Shown piece by piece: positions 9,025 through 20,748 of a DNA stretch of 64,000 nucleotides. Origin of the DNA: Nomia melanderi (Eukaryota > Arthropoda > Insecta > Hymenoptera > Halictidae); NCBI RefSeq assembly GCF_051020985.1, contig NC_135012.1:6760451-6824450 (forward strand), given 5' to 3'. Under the pieces are notes generated by a model. It was not told the origin of the DNA, did no database searches, and saw only the letters and a program-made list of their open reading frames with translations. Positions within the stretch are counted from its first letter, which is position 1; each line of letters opens with the position of its first letter. The translations under genes were made by a program, and so were the position numbers.

Positions 9025-12000
9025 GTAGGATAATCGTCGTTATTATTTCCATCTGATTTTAATTGACCACTTTCTACTCTCGTTAAGCGTATAATCGTTA
9101 ACGTTACAATAGAATCGAGGCCGGCCCTTCGACTGGATCGCGAGCAGCAAACATGGCGGCCGCCTAGGCTACGCTGTCAAATTTTCCCTGTTCCGTCATC
9201 GCGGTTATTTTAATATCGAGACCGTGTTTCACCCGATTCCTCGCCCCGCCATAATATTTGACACAAGCGACGTCCGGGAAAATACTCTCGGCCAGCGTGG
9301 AACTGCCAACGGGACGACGATATAGAATTATTTCGTTTTTTCTGATCGACTGTTCACGAGCGGCCTGAGTCAGTGCCGCCCGCCGCCGGCTCCAGCGGTA
9401 ATGAGATTCTTCCTGCTTAAGCTGAACTTTCCTCGTTCAAGAATTTTCATGGCGTAAAAGGAGCCCGGTGGACGGATGCTGTTAACGAGCGTGGCCGCGC
9501 GCGGAATTTACCGACCGCTCGCTTGCTCGCTCGATCGCTCGCTCGCCGGGAGCACTGGGACTTTTAACCGAACTTCTGGTTGGCTGGCAATATTCTGAGA
9601 TTACTACAAATTTACATAGGGGATCAATAACCATTAATTCACGGTGCGAGCCGAGAGGTATTTCATTATCTGTTAATTCACGCCTGCGTCTACGATTTAT
9701 TAGGTCGGTGCGTGCAAAACGTCCGCTTCCTCGAGCTCTGATTTTATTATTATCGCTCCCGTTATTATTGCTCGGCTTTATTAAACAATAGAATAATAAT
9801 GTGTCGCGACAGCCAGTACGCGAACGAGGCGCGTTACGTGATTAAATTCGAGATGAATATTTTTATTGGATATTTTATTGGGCTGCGCAGAATTAAGGGT
9901 AATTAATAATTCATATGTGTTCGCGTCGCTGTTAATACTTTCAACGGAATTTCTTGTTTCTCGTAGATCACTTCGGAAGAATAAATATAGATTTCTATAG
10001 GATAAATATAAAATACAAACGGGTGTATTGTTACATTTTTTTTATTGTGTTTCAGATACGGTTAGGATATTGATTGCAATAATTACTATACCATGCCTTG
10101 CTACCACTACCGATACATAGAGGAATAGTAATTGAGGGATCGATATGGTTCAGAAACTTGATCCAAGAATAAAATAAATATTTCGAATGCGGTGACTGCA
10201 GAACTACAACTCGTTACTGTCTTTCTTTTACTTATCTGTTTTGTTTGTATAGGGTTATCGTACTCTCGGAACGCAATCAATACATCATAATTGCCGCAGA
10301 AATTGTCGAGACAAAAACACGTAATATCATTCAGTTTTTTTCTTCTTTTTTTTTTTTTTGGTACACTTCAAATATTCCCGAACGCGCACCGAGATAACAC
10401 ACAGCTGTCATGGGTTCCTTATCATTCCCTGTAATTGTATTCGCGAAAAAGAGAGGAACGAAGAACAGGCGAAATTAACGTGAGTCACGTACAAGAGACG
10501 GGCGATAAGGTCTCGGGGGGAAAATGTTTTCCCTGTGACACCGCGCCGTTGACGTTTATTTGACTGCCAGGCCGGCTCCGCGGCGAGTTATCTCGCGGCG
10601 CACGGGCGCCGTAATAAAGGAAGGTGTGTGTTGCATAATGCGGGAGGGACGAGGTCGAAATCATCGCGAAAACAAACCGGCCCGGCGTCGAGAACGCGAG
10701 ACTTTTGCGAAAACGTGAAACTGCCGGATAAAAATACCGCGACGCCGCTCTTTGTGCATCGGGTACACGTGTCCGCCGAAAATATGACACTTTCATCATC
10801 GGTCCCACGTTTCATAATTATTGCCCGAGGCGAAGCTACTCGACGCTCGGGCGCCGACTTCCTCGGCACATTCCGGGGATCTTGTTCCGGTGCATTATGT
10901 ACAGGATACATATCTGAGAAACACAGCAGGATCAATTGGCTAATGACAGATGAGTTAGCTTATCATTTGTAGTCGATTGATCGTCTTTTAATGACTTTTA
11001 TTGCGTCTAATGGTACCGTAGCGCGTTTAATACTTCGTTAAGCTTGTATTGATAGTCGTTCCAACAGGATCTTCGTCAAGTTCAAATCTTACACCCAAGA
11101 GATTCCATGCAAACATTTATATTGTCTTATTCTATGTTATTGAGCATCCAAGAACCAAGGAGGAAACCTAACAGCTAATTTTCAAAACAACCGATTCCGA
11201 ACGAACAACCGAAACGATCCGAATCGCCGGTAATGCCTCGAGCTTTCGTTATCGTCGGCGTGTTTCTTCTTCGCGCGGTCAAGTTATTTGCTTCGCCGAT
11301 GAGTCACCTAGGGGAAAATGAACGACGAAGGAAACAGAATGACCGAAGGACAACCTTGATGAACCGTCGGCTAACGTCGGTATCTATCATTCTTATCGGC
11401 GATATAGTTATTTGCCGATTGATTCAACTCGAATACGCTCCTCGCGACATCGAGAAACGATGAACAGTGCTTCGTTCGTCTGAAGAAACGGTCGCGGTTC
11501 TGGCAAAGCGGAAAAAAGCCGTCGAGTCGGAGCACGACGCGGTCTGGCTCGGGATTGGCCGGCCAATTGCTGCGGCAGCTGTCTTAATCGTCTTTAATTG
11601 GTTCGAAATATAAAGTCGTCCCAGTCTCGAAGACAAGTGGTGTCTCTTCGACTCCAATTGACAGCGTTCCACTCGAAAGATGCGACGCCGATAGCGCCTC
11701 CGTTATCGGTCTTACACCCTTGATCGGCCGGGAATCGATTGCATTCGACTGCAAGTGACTCAGAGATCCGGCCAGATAACCGTGAATTCGTGGCTCTTTC
11801 GATAAGCGCGCGCTTCCCGGTCGATACACGTGAGAACGATATTGCTGCCCTATCGATCCATCGCTGAAATCCTGACCATCTTAAGAGGAGCCGGTTCTAA
11901 GTGATTATTCCAAAGCGAGCCTCCCTATTCGTCGGTCGTGTTAGAATATGCTCGCGATTCGCGATAACGGCCGGGCGAGCAGTCTAGATTCCAGTATCTG

Positions 12001-13179
12001 TAAATACTGCCTTATCAAGCCGCGCTCGAACCAGTCGAAATCCTCTTAGATAAGAACGAGCCTGCGTCGCGCGCACGGTATGTTATTAATAATAATAATA
12101 ATTGATTAATGGGCCAAGGCCTGCTGGGTAACACACGGAGATGTTGTTCAGCCAGTCCCCGTTCGATTCCAACACCGGGTTTTCGAATGCGGAATCAGCG
12201 TGAAGGTGTTTCCTAGATGCACTCCAGGTGACCACTGGGAAAAATCGATGGTTTCGCAGACTTGCCGTTAGCGGACACGCTCGCTCGCTCGATGCAATTA
12301 CATGCCCGGGAGCAGAAGTTCTTTTCGTTTTCTTGATAGATGCTAATTACACGAAATACCGGGCGCGGTGTAATATCGTTAAGATAGATACGATCGATTC
12401 TGCCCCGATATCTTCCTCCGCATCCCGGAAGCGTTATCATTTTATCAGAGTCGTGCGCGAAATATTGACCAACGTGAGTTTTCTGTAAACGGTGTACATT
12501 TCCCAGAGAAAATCGAATGTCAAGGATAACAGGGTGGCACCTAATCAAATTCCAATTGAATCGTCATTGCACTTTGGTCCTTGTATAATATTTTCCACTC
12601 CGCGTACAGCGTGAAAACTTATAGAACCGTCGGAAACAGAGTAAAGTACTCGCGTTGCGTAGATTGTTCGAATAATGCGGCTTCCCCGATAGAAAACACG
12701 ATGATCGTTAATAATGATCGCGTTTCGCAGCACGGTTAGTAGGTCGCCAGCTACTCAGCGAACGCGAAAGCAATGCCAATGATGTATTCCACTGGCAAAC
12801 CCCTGTTCCTCCCTTCCTTCCTGTCACCCTGCAACCCTCCTCTCCACTGCGGGGTCACGTCCTGTTACGAGTTCCCCTCGTCCGCCATGGGTTATCCCCT
12901 TCTTCTGCCTGCCCGGTGAACAGGCAGACCAATAGAAAACAAGCCGGTGAACAAAAAAAAAATGAAGGGTTGTTGATTTAAAAGCTGAAGCTCGCATCGT
13001 CGGCTGCTCCGGCTAGGCTTGAACTTTCCCGACAAGCTTGAATTTTCATGTCGGTTACTCTGTTTCCGGGACCTACTGAATCTTCAACGAGATCATTCTC
13101 TGCCCGAATTAGTCGACGAACTAACGAGAAGTTTAGTTCGCACGAGTGGAAGTTTAATCTCTCCGGGAGAGAAATAACT

Positions 13180-13219
<40 letters not shown>

Positions 13220-16200
13220 CTCGCTCTCGCTCTCGCTCTTTCCCCGTCTTTCTCTCGCCGCAATACTTTAATTGCGGACTGATAGAAGAATTTTTCATTG
13301 ATCGAGAAACACGGTCGACAGTGCGCGGCAGACAACACGACAATGATATCGGATCGGAGCAATAGGTCAAACGAACTCCCTTCTCCGATAGTGATCCAAT
13401 TTCCCTGAATCCTAATTTCTTCCAGCCTTCTGGATTCTTGGATAATCCAAACATTCAAGTGCCTGCTTCTTCGCTCCCTTCCTCTGACGTCACAGTGATC
13501 CGTAAAAATAGCGAAACGGTCTATTCGCGGCTTAATTTCTTCGCGCGGTCTAACGACGCGGAGTTCGTTCTGTACATATCGAACTCTTTAGCGTCGGGAT
13601 CAACCAGCCAGAGGCGTTCGTCCCTTCGAATTCGCCTTGATTAAGATATCTTTATCTGCGAATGAAAATACGGTGGATGGTCGATCCAAGGAGTCGTTAA
13701 ACCCACGGACGAAATAGAATTTTCTTGCCGGGTCGCGAACAGTCGAAAGAAAGCTCCCGGTATCGGAGCTTCCATATTCAGGTTACTTTCTGACGTCACG
13801 GTCCGCCTTCTGACGTCATTCACCTGCCGTCACCTCTCCGCAATGTATCGCCCATCCCGCTCCAGGTCGCTTGGGATTCGTCAACCCTGTACGTCCTCCT
13901 TTTCGCCCCTCACCCGACCATCCGAATGTTTGATCGTCGCGCACGTGAAAAATTTAGGGGGCCAGAAGAATTTTCTGCTGGCTAATTAGTCGACTGCGGA
14001 CTTTTACGCTGGCGCGGATATTCGCGGACCGAGTCGCAGGGAATGGAGTCAAACTGAAATTCCTCTTGATCTATGATAAACTCATAGAAACGAAAAAAAT
14101 TAGATGAACTTCCTTTGATTCGCGTGGTTCGTTCATCGAGATTACTAAGAGTTGCTTAAAGGAAAACCTCATTAAATTCAATGAAAGTTTTAATATGCTG
14201 AAACGTACACGTCTCGCTTAGTTTTCCATCCCCGAAGTTCCTCGATTGACTCGATCTCCAGGCACGCACACACGCGAGCACGCTTGTATGCCTCCGCAGC
14301 GATCTATACTCGCATGGATTCGGGACAATGTTTTCTTTGAGAGAAAGTATCGATCGAAAGCCCCGTAACCCCTCCGTCGTCCCTTGCTCGCCCCTCAGGA
14401 CCTCCTGGGGACAAACGGCAGCTGGTTTCGGGGTTGGTTTTCCTTCCGTCGAAGTCGATCCGTGTGCCTTTACGCTGCCCTTTTCTGCTTTCCGCAACGC
14501 TGGAGTCGCACGCGACAATGAAACACGTCGGCGGCACAGGTTGGTGACTCACAGCCGCACCTGAATTAACTCTTCTGCATTGTTAATGGTTTCTTAAGGA
14601 TCGGGGTTAATTTTTAATTTTCCTCGCGCTCTATCGATAGCCCCCGTACTGCACACACGTCCGTACACAGATACGAGTACACACATGCGCGCGATTGCCT
14701 CGGCAGTCATAGCCGAAGGCACGTAAAACGCATCGGCGGGAGTGGAGTAGGTTCGCGGGCGCAATTTATGTCTGTCTTCGCGATCGATGCTTTCAAAGGG
14801 AGAACGCGTCGAACAAAACGAACAAGTGTTTCTCTTTGCGGTGCAGTTTGCAGATTGATTGATAGATCGATCGCCTTGCGTCACGGCTTATTTTAAGCGG
14901 ACGCGTTCTTTATTCTCGTACTATTCTCAGACAGAGTTGTACGTGTGCCGTGTCCGTGTGCGCCGAAAGTCGAAGACTCGCGCGGAAAAGTGTATCTCCC
15001 GCGACCCTCCGCCGCGGCCGGGGTAAATTCGCGGCTGGCGTCTCCCCGATCCAAGTTCATCCGAGCTTTCGCCTCCGCGAGCCGGTTCCCCATCGATAAA
15101 CCGACAGTTTATCAGCGGAACCAAGCGGCAAACAGCCACTTCGTGTCGCTGCTGGAAGCTGATCCTCTCCGATTCTACGCGTTTCGAAAGTAGGTCGGTC
15201 CGCTGATGCGAATTACAGTCATCAGCTGTAATACCGCTCTATCGTTCTTCCGAGGGAAGCGGCGCGCTGTAACGAAGCCGCTTTACCTGAGAATACGCGG
15301 TAATTAATATCGTTACGGTCCGTTCGATTGCCATTTAGATTCAATTATTCGCGACCGGCTGTTGCGATTCTCGGATCGTGTGGGTTCTAAGAAGCACCGA
15401 CGAGTTTTCTAAGATATTCGCTGCGAGGGTGAAGGACCTCGGCAACACTCGAGTTCGACTATCCTAACGCATTTTTTACACGATTTTCTGCATGTATTTC
15501 CGTCGATGGATCTCGCTAAACTTTCTAAAAGATAGAAATATCAAATTCTGTGAAACCAATTGCAATTACTTCGATCGTAACAGTTTCAATTAGCGAATTA
15601 GGATTTTCTATCCGCCAGATTACCCACTAGACGATAATGTTTCGCTTTTCCATCGTTTTCGATCGGTTTCACCGGAGGGAAAGAGAGTTCGTCGATGATT
15701 GGGGCTGGACCCAGGTATACAAAGGGTCGGTGCTCGTTGACTGCAACCGGAGCGTTGGCAGGTGCAACGCCAACAGGCGTCCGTCGTGAACGGTCGACAA
15801 GTTGCGTATCGGATAGACTTTCCGTGGCTTCTCCGCCATTCTTTGTCACCGCCTGTAAAGACCGTTGGGCCGTGCCAGGGACTTGGTCGGAGTACACACT
15901 TGGTGTGAGGTACTTGGCAGCCTCGCGGTTGTATACAGCCGGTTCGAAGCAGATGGGGAGAGAACGAGCGAGAGAGCGAGAGAGCCAGGCGAGGCGAGGC
16001 AAGCGAAAGATCGTATTGGACGTTGACCCGCGTGGTTCAACTGTTGCTCCGATTCGTGCATCCGGGAACGCGTGTAGGATGGCCTAGGGATTCCGATGAT
16101 AGAGGAGCCTTCTGTTAGATAGGTCCGCGAGCCCCCCTCCAGCCGCGAATGACTCCGGAATGAGAGAGCCGGACGACCCCGTGAATATTACTACACGGGA

Positions 16201-18654
16201 ATCGTTCTACGCTTCTTCCTTGATAAGGGCGATAAACGGAATGTAGGTCAAACGCGTTAGGACGGACAGTTTTTCCGCGATGAATCTCGTAAACGCAGTC
16301 TGCTCCGTTAATTACGCATTCCTCCGGGGAGGATCTCGATTCCACGCGAAACCAGATTGAACGTTTCCTTATTTTTCGACTACAACTCGAGCAGTCTTTA
16401 TCGAAAAGCTACAGGCGTTTCGCTGTTCCGTATCTAGGCTCTTTTGGAATTGTTTCGAGAGATAATCGATACACCCGTTTCTCAGGAATTAATAGAATTT
16501 TAAAGTAATTGGGGAGCCACCAACGAGCAAATTTTCGATGCATCAACCTCCTTGAAATCTGGTTTACAGGAAGCCTACTATGTTAATCTTCTCGCAGTCA
16601 GTCCCTACTGTGCCTAGACCCAGAGTAACTGAAGGACACCTAAAAAGTCCACCCCCTAAACTTGTCCCTTTATCGACTCCATCGTTGTCAAACCTTTCTC
16701 TCGGTACTCGAAATCCGGGGACAGTTATCACGGTATCAGAACCGCCAACGGCAACCTGTCACACGCTCGACAATGGCGTCCTGGCGACGCCGGTAGTCAG
16801 CCGGTACTCGGGCGCCGCGGCGCCAGCGTCGCTCATCCCTTCCCTCTTGGTTTCATCCGCCCAGGCGGTCTTCTCTCGAAACACCACCGCGCGTCGTTCT
16901 CCCTGGGTGTGGTTCGAACAACAACACCGTGTTCCGAGACACCGCGTACACCTTTCAGGTGTCTCTTCCCGGTTTACGCGGAATTCGAGCGTGTCTCGCG
17001 AGTGGACGAGATTCGCTCGCGTGTGCTACCCTGACTGAGCAACAGCCGAGGCGGAGAGAGGGTAGTGGCGAGTAGGGTGGCTGGAGAGAGAGAGAGAGAG
17101 AGTGAGAAAGGGAGGGTAGGAGTGAGACGGCGCGAGTGGGGCGAGCCACCGACTCTGTTCATCGATTCTTTGCTTCGACGGTTCCTGTGAACGCGGCATG
17201 AAAAGAGAACTCGCACCAATGGGCGCGTTTCACCGGTCCTCCTCGTACTACGTGTGCGTGCGTGCTCCTCTTCCGTGCTAGGCCACCCCTTCGTCTCGGC
17301 CTTCTGCCTTACCTGGGCACCTACCTTCGCCGGAATTTCTGGCGTTCCATCGGGGGCGCAATCTGGCGGTAGAACACGGGCGCAGGAAGGCTACTGTTCA
17401 CCCTCCTCGGGAGCCTTGCACGCCTGGAGGTTATGTTTCTTCGGAATCCATGACGCTCTGACAAGAGTGGAAGACGGACGGAGCGTGTAAGTCCCGGCCG
17501 AACGCGGTTCCTCTTTTCGCTTCGCTGTTCTGGATGTTTCCTGGACGTTTCGCGTGAAGTGGATACGGGAAGTGAGGTGGGAATGCCTGAATATTAAGCG
17601 GAGTGCACCCCTTGTGTACCCTAGGGAGACGTGTGAGAATTCGTGAGGGTTGAAACTTGGATTTCGCGTGACGCGTATTGGCTTCACGCTGTTCGCTTTG
17701 TCAGAGGAGCTGAGGGAAATGGATTCATCGAGTTGACGAGGGCAGGTTTGCCTCTATCGAGACACCCGGTATCGTCCTCGGTGGTACACCGTGGTCGCTC
17801 ATGCGCCGAGCGGTTCCATCGGTTCCGGAAAATGAGAACAACTTGCGTTAGATCGACAACCCTCGGATTCCCCGGGTTGTGAGACCTTTTGGAGGTGAAG
17901 GACGCTCGTTGCCACCGAATTCCGATGGAACCTGAAAAATTCACCGACCGGGCGAGCCGTTCGCTCCGCGAGGCGAACAATGCTTGAGTGAACTGACGCG
18001 GAATCGCGGGGAGTATGGTCGATGCGCCGCGGAGACGCGATCGTGAGTTTCGTCGAGAGGTGTTTCAATGAGTTCCCTGTAGGTCCGTAGAAAACGCTCG
18101 CCCCGAACGCGATCGGTCCGTTAGGTAAAAATAGCGGACGCGCGTTCGCGGCGAGATGGTCGCGCGTGCGACGCCCGTTTCGAGGAGCATTACTTTTTTC
18201 CTCCGAGTTCGCTGAGCCGCGTGAATTCGAGCCGGGAACAGGAGGGGGCGAGGGTCGGTTCTCGTAGAAACCGGGAACAGAGTGTCTTCTTTATCTAGCG
18301 GAAGATTAATGATGCTCTACTAATGCACAAACGAAAAAATGTGCCGTCCGTGACACGAATGCGCCGAGTTTGACGATGGAAATAGAACAACGAATGTGTT
18401 CCTTATGTGCGGCTTATGTAGCCGCCGACGATAAATTCTTTTTAACGTTTAATTAACTGGTACAAAACAGAAGTAGTTCCGTGATCTTTGGACCATAATC
18501 TTTACCGCAAACCTCCAAGCCTAAAGTATCACAGAAACAAAACTCAGTTTGCCTGTATCCCCAATGTTTCTTGCCTCTGACTATCGTAACCATTGATTGT
18601 TTAACAAGAAACTCGTACGAGAAGAAATCTAATTTCCACAAATTTATTATTTAG
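9025..18654 (+). other. Large non-coding stretch, possibly the first intron of Gbeta13F
   Basis: Across 9.6 kb I see no exon with conserved protein sequence. The open frames at 10485-10972, 13093-13458 and 16580-17038 overlap on both strands and have simple or random composition. A second ATGGCGGCCGCC motif lies at about 9154. The stretch also holds CT/GA microsatellites at 13182-13240 and 17086-17105. It may carry enhancers of the Gbeta gene. Confidence 0.4.
13182..13240 (+). repeat. CT microsatellite
   Basis: Nearly pure (CT)n passing into CTCGCTCT units. It produces the false Ser/Leu-rich and Arg/Glu-rich open frames around it on both strands. Confidence 0.95.
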
Positions 18655-19097
18655 GGGTGGCAACGGTCTCGCTAGGAGGTGTCGAAGCTGGCGCGAGGGG
18701 CGGGAGAGTCGGCGGTGGCCTGACTCTGGTACCGGTGGTAGCGGCGGAAAAGGAAGTCGTGCGAGCAGCGGATCGGACGGAAGGCCTGAGAAAGATCGGC
18801 GTAGCCTGCCGGAGGTGGGGATTCGATCTTCTTCGTCTCGTTCTTCTTCCTCCTGCACCCGTTCCCGGTGGTGGAAAGCTCGAGGACCCACGTTGGCCGT
18901 CGAAAGAAGCGTCGACGGCGTGACACAGGGCCCCGACCACTTTCCGGTTAGAAGGCAAACGAGATAGAAGCCGCTCGTCCCTCGAAAACCACGTTCCAAG
19001 GCTCGCCGGAGGTTCAACCACCTCCACCTCCTCACGAGACACCCTCTTCCACCCTTGGCGGGTGTTCCCGTGGCCGACGTATCACTAGACAGGCAAC
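18655..19097 (+). promoter_or_regulatory. Gbeta13F: 5' UTR part of the first coding exon of Gbeta13F
   Basis: A good acceptor (TTTATTATTTAG) at 18654 is followed by 443 bases in which I find no ATG, up to the start codon at 19098 (GGCAACATGA). Freedom from upstream start codons over this length, together with GC richness, supports a leader sequence. A transcription start inside it, rather than splicing at 18654, is possible. Confidence 0.5.
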
Positions 19098-20366
19098 ATG
19101 AGCGAGCTGGACAATCTTCGGCAGGAGGCGGAGGCTCTGAAGAATGCTGTTCGAGTAAGTTCACCTTCCCACCCCTTTTTACTCCCGTTGAAACAGTTGT
19201 ACAGGTGTCCTTTGTCGCGGCGTGTACGAGTAACGTGTCGTTGATCGTAGAGGTTGAGTTGATTCGTTGTTTGTGTATGCTTGTAAGGGTTTTGTTGTCG
19301 ACATTCTATTGTTACTATTTTATTCCGAATTTCTAATGAACGAATCACTCGGTTAATGGATTAAAAAAGTCAATTTTGTGTTTCATTGGATCACCGATGC
19401 CGCCAGTGTTTGCGGAATTTGTATTATTGTAGCAACAAAGACTTCCGATATGCGACCGTTTCAGATATACAGTTGAGGATTGAAAAATAAGGCAGAAAGT
19501 TTTTTGGACGACCGTTTTATTTCTGTTCCCCGTGGATCCGTTTGACTGTATCTTTCCCGCACATGGCGCGGAATTCCATATCACAATTTCCTGCCAATGA
19601 ATTATCTCGAAACCGTAAACGATAGCGACTTCTGCTATCATTGGGCGGTGTCCCGTTCGATGTTAACCCCTCGAGCGTTTCGGTACGAATTATTTCACGA
19701 TACGGTCGAGTTGTGTCGTTGCTCGCTAGACAAGGGCCTAGGTGCGTCGCTGAAATTGGCCCGACACTTTCGCATATCCTCATTGTTTGCTGGCGGTCTC
19801 GGAGACATCAGGGACAAAGCAACAGTTCTCCATGCAACAGCGGTGTATTGTCTCAAAAGAAAAAAGTCTAGGGCGTCTCTCTCCGCTCGAAGTGCACTTG
19901 GCATTAAACAACCGACCCCTATTCTACCCCTAACGAGTCAGCGATTTTTTATTTTCCGTTGTGCTCGAGACCAAGGGTTGGAAACAAAATCACAAACATT
20001 ATTTAAAAAGCAATTCTTTTTGTTCCGCACGCCCACGAAGATTTCACAGTCGTACACCTACGACCGCCATCCCTCTCCCCCACCTCGCGTCGCAATTAAT
20101 ATTTTTCCTTCATCCGTGCGCGTCGCACACGTAATTCGTCGCTTACTCGAAACGTACGCACCGAGTGTCCACCCGGTGAGCTGATTTTTTTTACTCCCTT
20201 GAAAATCGATATTCGATATCACGATAAAATCCCTTTATTAATAGTATTATGAGATTGCCTGCCCTATCATCTCCGAATCTCTTTGAGAAATTGGGCCACA
20301 CGCCTCTCGTTCGATTCAAGCATGTAAGATCGAACAATGCGAATCCCCTTTATGCCACGTACGAAA

Positions 20367-20402
<36 letters not shown>

Positions 20403-20701
20403 GAGAGAAAAAAAGAAAGAGCGATTCGTGTTCGAGCTTTCAACCCCCGTGACAACCGCCCGGCGAAATCCGCGGATTTCATCGGCCGATTAGTTTCGTT
20501 TATGTTTAAATCGGCCGTGCCAGTTGAAAGTGTCCGCGCGAATTAGACACTCTTTCCCCGTAGAAAATCCTCATCGATGGCGATCGGTGGATTCACCGTG
20601 CATGGTGAAAACGTGGAAGCGAGAGATGGTGTAGTGGTGTGGTGTGTGGTGGTGGTAGGGCGCGGCATAACCGTCGCTTCTCTCTGATCAATACGCCACC
20701 G

Positions 20702-20748
<47 letters not shown>

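Noticed and set aside
12155..12185. TTCGATTCC box resembling a tRNA B box
   Set aside because: The surrounding bases do not form the T stem or an acceptor stem, and no A box lies at the right distance upstream.
16580..17038. 152-codon Pro/Ser/Thr-rich open frame upstream of Gbeta
   Set aside because: No splice sites, domains or conserved segments are seen. It starts at an ATG but has random-like composition.
19597..20184. 195-codon open frame in the first Gbeta intron
   Set aside because: It lies wholly in an intron, has no conserved content, and the opposite strand is similarly open.
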